DNA of 34,614 bases from Streptacidiphilus anmyonensis (GCF_000787855.1 NZ_BBPQ01000006.1:23332-57945); one strand, 5' to 3'; shown: positions 7,712-17,385, counted from the stretch's first letter. Made by a program: numbers and translations. Notes: generated from the sequence alone by a model not told the origin.

Positions 7712-9328
7712 ATGGGCGAGCAGGGCGACGCACCCGCGCCGCGCACCGAGGGCGGACGGCTCGCCCGCCTCTGGCGGCGTGCCAGGATGCCGCTGCTCGC
7801 CGCGGCCACGGGCGCGCTGCCGGTGCTGGTCTTCCCCACGCCCGGCTGGTGGTGGTTCGCGTACGTGTGCCTGGTGCCGCTGCTGCTCGTGCTGCGGGCC
7901 GCGCCGACGCCGCGGCGGGCCGCCTGGCTCGGCTGGTGGGGCGGGATCGGCTTCCTGATCGGCGTGATGAGCTGGCTCATTCCCTCGGTCGGCCCCGCCA
8001 TCGTCGTGCTGGCGGCCTTCCTGGGCGTGCTGTGGGCGCCGTGGGGCTGGCTGGTGCGGCGCCTGCTGCACGGCACGCCGGACGCGGGGCGCGCGCTCGC
8101 CGCCCTCGTGCTGCTGCCGACGGGCTGGCTGCTGACCGAGACGGTCCGGTCCTGGCAGTACCTCGGCGGGCCCTGGGGGCTGCTGGGGGCCAGCCAGTAC
8201 CAGCAGCACTTCGCGCTGCGACTGGCCTCCGTCGGCGGGGTCTGGCTCGACAGCCTGCTGATCGTCGCGGTCAACACCGCGGTCGTCGTCCTGCTGGCCG
8301 CCTGGGGGCGGTCGGCGGTGGCCTGGCTGACGCTGCTCTCGCTCGCCGCCGCCACCGTCGCCCTGACCGCCTGGGCGCCCGCCCCGCGCACGACCGGCCG
8401 GACGGCCGCCATCGGGGTGGTCCAGCCCGGCATGGCTGTCGCCAACGACGCCGTCGGCGACCGGACCATCCGCGGCGAGCAGCTCACCGCGACGCTCACC
8501 GCCGACCGTCCTGACCTGGTGCTCTGGGGCGAGAGCAGCGTCTCCTTCGACCTGGGCACCCGTCCCGACCTGGTCGCGCGGCTCAGCAGCCTGTCCGCCT
8601 CGACCGGAGCGGACCTGCTGGTGAACGTCGACGCGATGCGGCCGGGCAAGGGCGGCATCTACAAGAGCTCGGTGCTGGTCGGCCCGCAGGGACTGACCGG
8701 ACAGCGGTACGACAAGATCCGCCTCGTCCCGTTCGGCGAGTACATCCCCTTGCGTCCGGTGCTGGGGTGGATCAAGGACTTCTCCAAGGCGGCCGCGGTC
8801 GACCGGCGGCGCGGCAGCGAGCCCGTGGTGATGACCGTGCCGACGCGCGACGGCGGCACGCTCAAGGTCGGCCCGCTGATCTGCTTCGAGTCGGCCTTCC
8901 CCGACATGAGCCGGGCGCTGGTGCAGCGCGGCGCGCAGGTGATCCTGGTGCAGTCCGCCACGCCCACCTTCCAGGACACCTGGGCGCCCGAGCAGCACGC
9001 CTCGCTGGCCGCGCTGCGCGCCGCGGAGACCGGCCGTCCGGTCGTGCAGGCCACGCTGACCGGCGTGAGCGTCGCCTACGACGCCTCCGGCCGGCAGGTG
9101 GGTGAGCGGCTCGGCAAGGACTCCTCGGCCGCGACCGTCTACACCGTGCCGCTGACGACGGGCAGCACGCTCTACGACCGCTGGGGCAACTGGGTGCCCA
9201 CCGGCTGCGCGCTGGTCCTGCTGCTGAGCGGCGGCGCGTGGCTGGTGTCCGCGCAGCGCAACCGGGCCCGGGTCTCGCCCGACAGCACCCCGGAGAACGA
9301 CGCGGACCACCCGTCCGGCGGCCGTTAG
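7712..9328 (+). CDS. lnt: Apolipoprotein N-acyltransferase
   Basis: A 538-residue membrane enzyme that transfers an acyl chain from phospholipid to the N-terminal Cys of lipoproteins, the last lipoprotein maturation step. Residues 26-225 carry about six to seven transmembrane segments. The nitrilase-like domain follows at about 232-495 with the catalytic triad E274 (WGESSV), K335 (RYDKIRLVPFGEY) and C391 (CFESAF). A final transmembrane helix is near 505-525. ATG 7712 is preferred because GGAGG (7701-7705) is six bases upstream; GTG 7685, with GAGGGG before it, is an alternative. Unlike mycobacterial genes it is not fused or adjacent to a polyprenol-mannose synthase here. Streptomycetes often have two Lnt paralogues; which one this is cannot be told. 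Confidence 0.92.
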   Translation: MGEQGDAPAPRTEGGRLARLWRRARMPLLAAATGALPVLVFPTPGWWWFAYVCLVPLLLVLRAAPTPRRAAWLGWWGGIGFLIGVMSWLIPSVGPAIVVLAAFLGVLWAPWGWLVRRLLHGTPDAGRALAALVLLPTGWLLTETVRSWQYLGGPWGLLGASQYQQHFALRLASVGGVWLDSLLIVAVNTAVVVLLAAWGRSAVAWLTLLSLAAATVALTAWAPAPRTTGRTAAIGVVQPGMAVANDAVGDRTIRGEQLTATLTADRPDLVLWGESSVSFDLGTRPDLVARLSSLSASTGADLLVNVDAMRPGKGGIYKSSVLVGPQGLTGQRYDKIRLVPFGEYIPLRPVLGWIKDFSKAAAVDRRRGSEPVVMTVPTRDGGTLKVGPLICFESAFPDMSRALVQRGAQVILVQSATPTFQDTWAPEQHASLAALRAAETGRPVVQATLTGVSVAYDASGRQVGERLGKDSSAATVYTVPLTTGSTLYDRWGNWVPTGCALVLLLSGGAWLVSAQRNRARVSPDSTPENDADHPSGGR

Positions 9329-9334
9329 CGCGAG

Positions 9335-9358
9335 ATCCTGCCCGATATCGGGCAGGAT
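9335..9358. terminator. 24-bp perfect palindrome after lnt (terminator or operator)
   Basis: The two 12-bp halves are ATCCTGCCCGAT and its exact reverse complement, with no spacer, 6 bp after the lnt stop and about 40 bp before the next gene. As RNA it folds into a stable stem with a tight loop, so it may terminate lnt, but no T-run follows. A protein-binding site for the next promoter is the alternative. Confidence 0.5.
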
Positions 9359-9398
9359 TCTTGGAGAAGCGTCTTCGCCCTGCGTAAGGTCATGCGTC

Positions 9399-9674
9399 GT
9401 GTCCCAGGCCAGCCACCCCCACGACGACCTGTTGCAGCACCTGCTCCGCACGACCGCGCTCCGTCCCGGCGAAGCCGCCCGGGTGATCGCGGACGTGCTC
9501 GCCTACTTCGGCGAGAGCACCGAGGAGTACGTGCGCCGCCGCCACGGCGAGCTCCAGGCGCGCGGGCTGACCAACGACCAGATCTTCACCCGCATCGGTC
9601 AGGAACTGCGGCAGCGCCGCGTGGCAGCACCCGAGCTGTCCGCCCGCCAGCTGCGCCGACTGGTCTACGGGTGA
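9399..9674 (+). CDS. Small conserved hypothetical protein, 91 aa
   Basis: A 91-residue soluble, mainly helical protein with a GTG start and no signal peptide or membrane segment. The second half (GLTNDQIFTRIGQELRQRR, then ELSARQLRRLVYG) has the look of a conserved actinobacterial family, but I cannot name it or give a function. It sits 28 bp upstream of glmS on the same strand and may be co-transcribed with it. No clear ribosome-binding site precedes the GTG. The alternating charged helices and the NDQIF/ARQLRR pattern could suggest a protein-protein or nucleic-acid interaction module, but nothing diagnostic is present. Confidence 0.7.
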   Translation: MSQASHPHDDLLQHLLRTTALRPGEAARVIADVLAYFGESTEEYVRRRHGELQARGLTNDQIFTRIGQELRQRRVAAPELSARQLRRLVYG

Positions 9675-9702
9675 CCATTTCGACGAACGGGAGTCGGTAC
9701 GT

Positions 9703-11529
<1,827 letters not shown>

Positions 11530-11562
11530 CCCTCAGCCGGCGCGCGCAGCCACCCGGCATGT

Positions 11563-11595
11563 GACGGTCCCCCGGCCTGCGGCCGGGGGACCGTC
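11563..11595 (+). terminator. Strong hairpin terminator after glmS
   Basis: Perfect 15-bp stem (GACGGTCCCCCGGCC with its reverse complement) and a 3-nt loop TGC, 34 bp after the glmS stop. No long U-run follows, as is usual for actinobacterial terminators. The gene on the right is convergent, so it may act on both strands. Confidence 0.85.
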
Positions 11596-11628
11596 GCGCT
11601 GTTGCCCGCGCCCCGGGTCAGCGCAGCC

Positions 11629-13017
11629 TCAGCGTGCGGCCAGCGCGGGGGTCGCGGACAGGTGGGCCGTGACGACCAGGGTGCCGTCCTCGACCTGGTA
11701 GTCCAGGGGGACTTCGAGGCGGCGCAGGGTCGCGATCATGCCGCTGTTGGCCGCCGTGGTGACGGCGTAGACCGTGTCGACGCCCGCCGTGCGGGCGAGT
11801 TCGGTGAGGCGCTGGACCAGCGCGCCGCCGATGCCGTGGCGCTGCCAGGCGTCCTCGACGAGGACGGCGATCTCGGCGGCGTCGTCGTCCCACAGCAGGT
11901 GGGCGAGGGCGACGATGGCGCCGTCCTCCGACTCGACCGCGAGGGTCTGCCCGTGGCGGGGGTCGAGCAGGTGGGCGAGGTAGCGGTCGACGTCGCCGAC
12001 GGGGCCGTGGTAGCGCTGGCGCAGCGTGCGCGCGCTGCAGCGGTCGTGCATCGCGGTGGCGGCCGCGCGGTCACCGGGCTCGGCGCGGCGGACGGCGATC
12101 TCGCCCATCGCGTGCGGGGCGCGCTCCCCGCTGACGCGCAGCGTGGCGCGGTCCTCCGGGACGCGCGGGCCGAGCTGCGCGTCCAGCTCCACCAGGGCGC
12201 GGGCGCGGGCGAACTCGGTCGGGGTGAACGGCGGCTGAAGACGCGTCAGTTCGACCACGCCGCCGGCCGGGTCACGCAGGCGCATGACCGCTCCGTCCAG
12301 CTCGTCCTCGTCGAGCTGCTCGCCGGGAAGCGAGCGGATCCGGCAGCGGCCGAACAACTGCCGCAGTGCGAGCGGGAGTTCCGCCGCGTCGTGGGCGGTG
12401 CGGGTGGCCATGGTGAGCACCCGGGTCGGGATGTCCACCAGGTCGTGCGCGTCGGCCCGCTCCACCCAGACCTCCGAGCCGCCGGCCGCGACCAGCGTGC
12501 GGCTCAGCTCCTGGGGCGCGAGCAGCGGCGAGGCGCGGACGACGAACTCGTCGACCGTCTCCTCGGCGAGCGGGTGGGCCTGCATCGAGACGATGTTGAC
12601 CGGGATGTCGGCCAGCGCCCGGCACAGCGAGGCGAGGCTGCCCGGTGAGTCGGCGACGGTCACCCGGATCCGCCACAGGGCGACCTCCTCCGGCGGGGTC
12701 GCGGCTGTCGGCGCGGTGATCGTCTCCGCGTGGTCGGCGGTCGCCGCCGCTGCGGCGGAACGGCTGGACGTCGATGTGATCGTGCCTGGCGGGGCGTGTG
12801 TGTGACGGTGTGTCCACCAGCTGTGCCACACCGCCGTGGCGCCGAGTGCGAGCGCGGAGGCGAGCAGCAGCACGGGTCCGTCGTGGCCGTGCACCACGAT
12901 GTTCGCGACCAGGTCGGCGACCGCGACGGCGGCGAAGACGGCGGAGAGCTCGACGGTGTCCCTGCGCCAGCGGGCGCGGACGGACGAGAGGGGCTGCTGG
13001 GAATGAGAGCGCTTCAT
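11629..13017 (-). CDS. Membrane-anchored ACT-domain GNAT acetyltransferase
   Basis: A 462-residue multidomain protein. Residues 24-42 and 49-68 are two hydrophobic segments forming a hairpin anchor with a His-rich exit (WHSWWTHRHTH). A Ser/Ala/Thr-rich linker spans about 78-110. Residues 114-162 are an ACT amino-acid-binding domain (RIRVTVADSPGSLASLCRAL, then IPVNIVSMQ). A less clear, possibly second ACT-like region spans about 165-300. The GNAT fold occupies about 305-445 with the acetyl-CoA loop QRHGIGGAL at 392-400. ACT-GNAT fusions are known in actinobacteria as amino-acid-gated protein lysine acetyltransferases (Micromonospora work); a membrane anchor is unusual. The gene is convergent with glmS. 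A 14-bp palindrome lies 25 bp upstream of its ATG. No good Shine-Dalgarno is seen. Confidence 0.85.
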   Translation of the reverse strand: MKRSHSQQPLSSVRARWRRDTVELSAVFAAVAVADLVANIVVHGHDGPVLLLASALALGATAVWHSWWTHRHTHAPPGTITSTSSRSAAAAATADHAETITAPTAATPPEEVALWRIRVTVADSPGSLASLCRALADIPVNIVSMQAHPLAEETVDEFVVRASPLLAPQELSRTLVAAGGSEVWVERADAHDLVDIPTRVLTMATRTAHDAAELPLALRQLFGRCRIRSLPGEQLDEDELDGAVMRLRDPAGGVVELTRLQPPFTPTEFARARALVELDAQLGPRVPEDRATLRVSGERAPHAMGEIAVRRAEPGDRAAATAMHDRCSARTLRQRYHGPVGDVDRYLAHLLDPRHGQTLAVESEDGAIVALAHLLWDDDAAEIAVLVEDAWQRHGIGGALVQRLTELARTAGVDTVYAVTTAANSGMIATLRRLEVPLDYQVEDGTLVVTAHLSATPALAAR

Positions 13018-13041
13018 GCCGTCATGTTGCCGAACCAGTGT

Positions 13042-13055
13042 TTCGTGATCACGAA
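13042..13055. promoter_or_regulatory. 14-bp perfect palindrome upstream of the ACT-GNAT gene
   Basis: TTCGTGATCACGAA sits between the stop of the GlxA-type regulator and the start of the ACT-GNAT gene, 25-38 bp upstream of the latter's ATG. It is AT-richer than its surroundings and placed over the expected core promoter, so operator is likelier than terminator. The binding protein is unknown; the adjacent GlxA/AraC-type regulator is one candidate. Confidence 0.5.
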
Positions 13056-13059
13056 CCGA

Positions 13060-14080
13060 TCATGACCGCGAAGTAAAGCTTGGATTTGAAACGGAATGTC
13101 CCATTTCTATGCGAGCGCTTCTCGAGCGCTGTGCCGTAGCGCTGGTGCCCAGGCGGCGCCGGAGCAGCGTGGCGAGCGTGGTGCCGTTCTCGTAGCCGAC
13201 CTTGCGGGCGACCGCGTCCAGCGGGAGATCCGTGGTCCGCAGCAGGTGGACCGCCTGTTCCAGGCGGATCTGCTGGGCGAAGCGGATCGGCGTCACCCCG
13301 AGCGCGGCGCGTACGGCGCGCTGCAACGTGCGCTCGCTGACGCCGAGTTCACGGGCGACGTCGGCGAGCCGGAGCGGCTCGTCCAGGCGGCCGCGCAGAC
13401 GGCGTTCGAAGGCGTCCACCAGCGGGTCGGTCCGGGCGAGATGGCCAGGCAGGGCGTAACCGGCCTGGCTGGGGCGGGAGTCCAGGACGAGGTAGCGGGA
13501 CGTCAACTCGGCCAGCGCCGGGCTGGTGGCGCGGACCAGCGCCAGGGCGAGGTCGAGGTGCGCGAGCGCCGCCCCGGCGGTGGTCACCTCGGGGGGGGAC
13601 GACCATCCGACTCTCGTCCAGCTCGACGCGCGGATAGCGCTTGCGGAAGGCCGGCGCGAGCCACCAACTCGTCGTCGCCGGAAGGCCGTCCAGGGCGCCG
13701 GCCTCGGCCAGGACGAACGTGCCCGCGCACGCCGCCGCCAGCCTCGCGCCCTGCGCGCTGGCCGCGCGCACCGCCTCCAGGGCCGGCTCGGCGGCGGGTG
13801 AGGCGATCCATTCGGTCAGCCGTTCGGCGCGCGGCTGCCAGAGGCCCGGCACCACCAGCAGATCCGGCGTCCCGGCCTCGGCGGCGGGCACCGCGTCCAC
13901 GGTGTGGCCGGCGGCCGTGCGGACGGCCGTGCTTCCGTCGGGTCGCATGCACCGCACCCGCCATGCGGGCGGCGGGGCGGCGAGCTCGCCGCGCAGGGCG
14001 TCGGCGGTGCGCAGCACGTCGAGCACGGCGGCCAGCCCCGAGTCGAAGACCTGGTCGACCACCAGGACGGAGACCCTCAT
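13060..14080 (-). pseudogene. GlxA-type regulator (DJ-1/PfpI domain plus AraC HTH), frameshifted in a G8/C8 run
   Basis: The minus strand encodes a class I glutamine-amidotransferase-like domain (MRVSVLVVDQVFDSGLAAV at the start, ACAGTFVLAEAG with the nucleophile-elbow Cys, then TSWWLAPAFRKRYP). The frame is lost in eight consecutive C (13591-13598 as G on plus). With seven C it reads on as VVPPEVTTAGAALAHLDLAL into a complete AraC helix-turn-helix domain (EPLRLADVARELGVSERTLQ). The repaired product is 339 residues, normal for GlxA-family regulators. A homopolymer error in sequencing, or true slippage, is equally possible. The regulator is divergent from the ABM-fold gene at 14217, its likely target. 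ATG 14080 has no Shine-Dalgarno. Confidence 0.85.
13591..13598. repeat. Run of 8 G causing the GlxA-type frameshift
   Basis: Eight consecutive G on the plus strand at exactly the point where the DJ-1-like half and the AraC half of one regulator fall into different frames. Seven would keep them in frame. Homopolymers of this length are hot spots for both slippage and base-calling errors. Confidence 0.85.
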
Positions 14081-14216
14081 GTCGGAAACGGTAACGGACA
14101 CGCCGGATCCGCCACTGCGATGGGGCGGGTGCGCGGCCGTAGCGTGGGCGGCGGGCGCGGACCACCCGTCCCGTCCGTCCCTACCGTCCGTCCTGTGCTT
14201 CTGTGAGGAGTCCGTC

Positions 14217-14543
14217 GTGCCCGCTTTCACCGATCCCGCCGGCACCCGCCTCGGCTACCTGGTGCGCTTCGAGGCGAAGCCCGAGTGCGCCGAGGAGTTC
14301 GGCGAACTGCTGCGCGGCGCCGCGCTCGAACTCGCCCGGGAGGAGGAGGGCACCACGGTCTGGTTCCCGCTCCGGCTCGGGCCCACCAGCTTCGCCGTCT
14401 TCGACGCCTTCCCCGACGAGGCCGCCCGGCAGGTCCACCTGCACGGCCGTATCGCGGACCTCCTGCGCGAGGAGGGCCCGAGGCTGCTCGCGTCGCGGGT
14501 GGACGTCCAGCCCGTGGACGTCCTGGCAGCGAAGCTGCCCTGA
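14217..14543 (+). CDS. ABM-fold (antibiotic biosynthesis monooxygenase-like) protein
   Basis: A 108-residue protein resembling the dimeric alpha/beta-barrel ABM/YgiN family: GYLVRFEAKPECAEEFGELL at the start, EEGTTVWFPLRLGPTSFAVF in the middle, then DEAARQVHLHGRIADLL with the family's conserved His. Members include quinol monooxygenases and small cofactor-free oxygenases or stress proteins; the substrate here is unknown. The GTG start is supported by TGAGGAG six bases upstream; translation from any ATG further in would lose the first strand. It is divergent from the GlxA-type regulator with 136 bp between, so regulation by that protein is plausible. Confidence 0.8.
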   Translation: MPAFTDPAGTRLGYLVRFEAKPECAEEFGELLRGAALELAREEEGTTVWFPLRLGPTSFAVFDAFPDEAARQVHLHGRIADLLREEGPRLLASRVDVQPVDVLAAKLP

Positions 14544-14602
14544 CCGGCGGTCGACCGGGCTCCCGTCTGGCGGTTGTCGGTGCCGCCTGCTGTAATAGGC
14601 AC

Positions 14603-15337
14603 ATGGCTAGTTCATCTCTTACAGCAACGCTCAATGCGGGCGCCGCCGACATCGACGCCGCGCTCGGCCGTCCCCTCGCCTCCGTCGTCACGGACTGGGT
14701 CTCGGGGTGGGTCGTCTCACGCCAGGCGTCCGAACCGGTGGCGCGGTCATGGGGCTGGACGATCGACGTCGGACAGGTGGACCAGGTGGCCCGGCACGTC
14801 GTCGTCGACGCCGACGAGCGGCGCGTGCGGCAGGCGGCCGACCAGGCGCGGGCGGAGGGCTGGTGGCTCAAGGTGTTCCTGCCCGAGCCGTGCGAGGAGC
14901 CGGAGGCGCAGGTCGGCTCGTGGCTCGGTCCGGGCTGGGCCTTCGACGCGGCGGCGTTCCTGATGACCGTCGACCTGGAACCGGCCCAGACGACTGCGGC
15001 CCGGGCGTTGCCGCACGGCTACGAGCTGCGCACCTGGATCCGCGGCGGCGTCGTGCGGGCCCTGGTCGCCGCGCCGGACGGCTCGCTCGCCGCGCGCGGC
15101 CAGGCCGGCCTGGCGGGCGACGTCGCGGTCCCCGACCAGATCCGCACCTTCCCGGCCCACCAGCGCCGCGGCCTCGGCTCCGTGGTCATGCGCGCCCTCC
15201 AGCGGGAGGCGCGAACCGCCGGCGCCACGCGCGCCGTCCTCGGCGCCTCCCCGGCCGGCCGCGCGCTGTACGAGTCCCTGGGCTGGCGCACGGTCACTGG
15301 CTTCGCCAGCATCTACCGGACCACCGCCGACGCGTGA
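14603..15337 (+). CDS. GNAT-family N-acetyltransferase
   Basis: A 244-residue protein whose C-terminal half is a GNAT domain: the central strand ends in RTFPAHQRRGLGSVVMRALQ (acetyl-CoA loop RRGLGS) and the tail has AGRALYESLGWRTV, the typical GNAT helix 4-strand 7 region. The N-terminal 100 residues are divergent and probably form a degenerate GNAT-like or substrate domain. Substrate unknown. ATG 14603 is preceded by TGTAAT at 14591-14596, about seven bases upstream, and has only a weak AGG, so the message may be leaderless. The gene stands alone between the ABM gene and the small gene on the other strand. Confidence 0.8.
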   Translation: MASSSLTATLNAGAADIDAALGRPLASVVTDWVSGWVVSRQASEPVARSWGWTIDVGQVDQVARHVVVDADERRVRQAADQARAEGWWLKVFLPEPCEEPEAQVGSWLGPGWAFDAAAFLMTVDLEPAQTTAARALPHGYELRTWIRGGVVRALVAAPDGSLAARGQAGLAGDVAVPDQIRTFPAHQRRGLGSVVMRALQREARTAGATRAVLGASPAGRALYESLGWRTVTGFASIYRTTADA

Positions 15338-15347
15338 CCAGGCATGC

Positions 15348-15536
15348 CTAGGTGAACGGACCGGCCAACAGCGAGGATGCGAAGTCCGGAAGCGGCACCC
15401 CGTGCGCGTCACGCCGGTGACGCGTCCTCAGCACCCGCACATCGCTCTGACGCGAACCATCGCCCGAGAGGTAGGCGGCACGCTCCTGTTCGTCCAGCCT
15501 GGCACATTCGGCGCATGTCTCCTGCAGCTCATTCAT
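15348..15536 (-). CDS. Small CxxC hypothetical protein divergent from an XRE regulator
   Basis: A 62-residue, charged, probably helical protein (MNELQETCAECARLDEQERA at the start, then DGSRQSDVRVLRTRHRRDAH). Cys8 and Cys11 form one CxxC; a single pair is too little for a zinc knuckle alone but could serve in a dimer. The pattern reminds me of small unnamed streptomycete proteins next to XRE regulators, but I cannot name a family. It is not DUF397. The Shine-Dalgarno is weak. It is divergent from the XRE gene with a 114-bp gap. The reading could be chance; codon use is acceptable but not decisive. Confidence 0.5.
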   Translation of the reverse strand: MNELQETCAECARLDEQERAAYLSGDGSRQSDVRVLRTRHRRDAHGVPLPDFASSLLAGPFT

Positions 15537-15650
15537 GCCTGGATCGTGGCCCGTGCGCCGGGACCTTTCTCCCCACCGGTGAGAGACGGTCGGGCTGTCT
15601 CGGGTCTAGTGTCGGAGACGGCCCAGAAGTCCAGTGCGAGGGGACTGACG

Positions 15651-16406
15651 TTGAACGGTGCGCTTCGTTCAGCGATGGATGACGCTGGGGTGACCACCCG
15701 CCAACTCGCGTACCGGGTAGGGGTATCGCCCAAGCAGGTGGAACGATGGTTGAGCAACGCGGATCTCATGCCCCACGCGAGGAACAGGGCGGACGCCTGC
15801 GCCGCACTTGGAGTCGATGAAGAGATGTTGTGGCCGAAGGCAGTACAGGAGAGGGTCAAGACCGGCAGCGACCGGGAGTTGCTGCACAGCTACCCCTACC
15901 GGTCCGCCTGCCCGTCCACGGTCTGGGCGGATCTGACCGAGAAGGCGAGTGAGGACCTGTTCCTCGCCGGCTACACGAACTACTTCTTCTGGACGCAGGT
16001 GCCGCACTTCGCCGACACGATCCGGCGCAAGGCGGGGTCGGGGTGCCGGGTGCGCTTCCTGCTCGGCGATCCGGACGGCGAGATCACCCGCCAGCGTGAG
16101 CAGATCGAGGACGTGGCTCTGTCGGTCTCCACACGCATCCGGATCACGCTGGAGAACCTTGACCGCTTGGGCCCGCTGGAAGGTGTGGAGGCACGTTTCT
16201 CCGCGCCGCTGGACGCCGTCAACCACGTGAGCCTGTCCGTCTTCCGCTTCGACGGCGAGGCTCTTGTCACGCCGCATCTGGCGCGTTTCGTCGGCCATGA
16301 CTCCCCGCTGCTCCATCTGCGTCGCCAGAGCAGCGGCGGGATGTTCGACCGCTTCACTGAGCATGCGGAGGAGCTGTGGAGCCGCGCTGTACCTGTGCGG
16401 CAGTGA
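15651..16406 (+). CDS. XRE-family helix-turn-helix regulator with large C-terminal domain
   Basis: A 251-residue protein. Residues 1-62 form an XRE DNA-binding domain (TTRQLAYRVGVSPKQVERWL). Residues 80-250 are a separate alpha/beta domain (EDLFLAGYTNYFFW, then GCRVRFLLGDPDGEITRQRE) resembling a C-terminal domain seen in streptomycete XRE proteins, possibly DUF5919, recalled from memory only. Such domains look like nucleotide or phosphodiesterase-fold sensors; the ligand is unknown. The TTG start at 15651 is chosen because GAGGGG lies seven bases upstream and the helix-turn-helix begins soon after. GTG 15609 in frame is possible. It is convergent with the SGNH hydrolase and divergent from the small CxxC gene. 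Confidence 0.78.
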   Translation: MNGALRSAMDDAGVTTRQLAYRVGVSPKQVERWLSNADLMPHARNRADACAALGVDEEMLWPKAVQERVKTGSDRELLHSYPYRSACPSTVWADLTEKASEDLFLAGYTNYFFWTQVPHFADTIRRKAGSGCRVRFLLGDPDGEITRQREQIEDVALSVSTRIRITLENLDRLGPLEGVEARFSAPLDAVNHVSLSVFRFDGEALVTPHLARFVGHDSPLLHLRRQSSGGMFDRFTEHAEELWSRAVPVRQ

Positions 16407-16431
16407 CAGGAGTGCCGTCGGCTCGCAGGGA

Positions 16432-17244
16432 TCAGGGCGCGGGGACGAGGTCCTGGGTCTCGCCCGGGTAGGGGGTGAGGCTCGGGCGCTTGGCCGGGCG
16501 GTTGTCGCCGCTGGAGCGGCCGGTGAGGCGGCGGCCGATCCAGGGCAGGACGTGGACGCGGATCCAGCGCAGGTCCGCGCTCAGCTTGGCGAGGCGGGGG
16601 ACCGGCGCGGCCGGCGGGAGGGGCTCGCGCCAGTCGAAGGAGGGCGGGTAGCCGAGCGCCTGCAACACGCCCTCGGCGACGCGGCGGTGGCCCTCGGCGG
16701 AGAAGTGCAGCCGGTCCTCGGCCCACATGCGCGGGTCGTCGAAGGCGGGGACGTGGAAGAGGTCCACCACGACGATGTTGTCGTGCCGGGCCGCGAAGTC
16801 GCGGACGAAGCCCTGCAACCGCAGGATCTGCGGCATGATCCGGGCGCTGCCCCGCATCCGGCGGCTCGGGTCGACGCTGAAGAACATCACGACCTGCCGG
16901 GCCTCCGCGGCGACCCGCTGGGCGAGCGCGGCGAGCGTGCGCTCGACGTGGTCGATGTCGCATCCGGGGCGCATCACGTCGTTGAGGCCCCCCGCCAGGG
17001 TCACCAGCTCGCCGCCGAGGGCGACCGCCGCGTCGCCCTGCTCGTCGGCGATCTGTCCGATGAGCTTGCCCCGCACCGCGAGGTTGGCGTACCGGAAGCC
17101 GCCCTCCGCGTCGGCGGACAGCCGCTCGGCCACGCGGTCGGCCCAGCCACGGTAGTGGCCGTCCGGGAGGACGTCGTCGCACATGCCCTCGGTGAAGGAG
17201 TCGCCGAGGGCGACCATGCTGCGGAAGCGAGGCGGTCGGTTCAT
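16432..17244 (-). CDS. SGNH/GDSL-family hydrolase
   Basis: A 270-residue esterase or lipase-like hydrolase. SGNH blocks: GDSFTEG with nucleophile S16, NLAVRGK with the oxyanion G59, GGLND with N88, and DRLHFSAEGH with D177 and H180. There is no signal peptide, so it should act in the cytosol, unlike many secreted streptomycete GDSL esterases. The last 60 residues are basic and probably disordered (RRLTGRSSGDNRPAKRPSL). The ATG has no Shine-Dalgarno, but TAGAAT lies nine bases upstream on the minus strand, a good actinobacterial -10, suggesting a nearly leaderless transcript. The gene is monocistronic. Substrate unknown. Confidence 0.88.
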   Translation of the reverse strand: MNRPPRFRSMVALGDSFTEGMCDDVLPDGHYRGWADRVAERLSADAEGGFRYANLAVRGKLIGQIADEQGDAAVALGGELVTLAGGLNDVMRPGCDIDHVERTLAALAQRVAAEARQVVMFFSVDPSRRMRGSARIMPQILRLQGFVRDFAARHDNIVVVDLFHVPAFDDPRMWAEDRLHFSAEGHRRVAEGVLQALGYPPSFDWREPLPPAAPVPRLAKLSADLRWIRVHVLPWIGRRLTGRSSGDNRPAKRPSLTPYPGETQDLVPAP

Positions 17245-17282
17245 AGTGCAACGATTCTAGGGCCGCGGATTCCGCGCGGAAA

Positions 17283-17318
17283 CGCCAGGGGCGCGGGGAG
17301 CGCCCCGCGCCTCTGGCG
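17283..17318 (-). terminator. Terminator of the ABC transporter operon (contains a streptomycete-type repeat core)
   Basis: Left arm CGCCAGGGGCGCGGGG pairs with CCCCGCGCCTCTGGCG: 15 of 16 positions, with a 4-nt loop AGCG. It lies about 70 bp beyond the permease stop, and on the minus strand the stem is followed by a short TTT. The core AGGGGCGCGGGGA also occurs near 33313 and in altered form near 26037. Confidence 0.8.
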
Positions 17319-17385
17319 TCCCCCCTGCCCCTGCCGTCCCGCACGTCGCGGTTCCGCACGTCGCCGTCCAGCGGGGCGCGTGGTC

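Noticed and set aside
9675-9702. Possible glmS ribozyme or riboswitch upstream of glmS
   Set aside because: Only 28 bp separate glmS from the previous gene, far too short; no ribozyme core is present.
17339-17364. Direct repeat CCGCACGTCGC twice, 4 bp apart, beyond the ABC operon terminator
   Set aside because: Too short and GC-rich to separate from chance; no function suggested by position.
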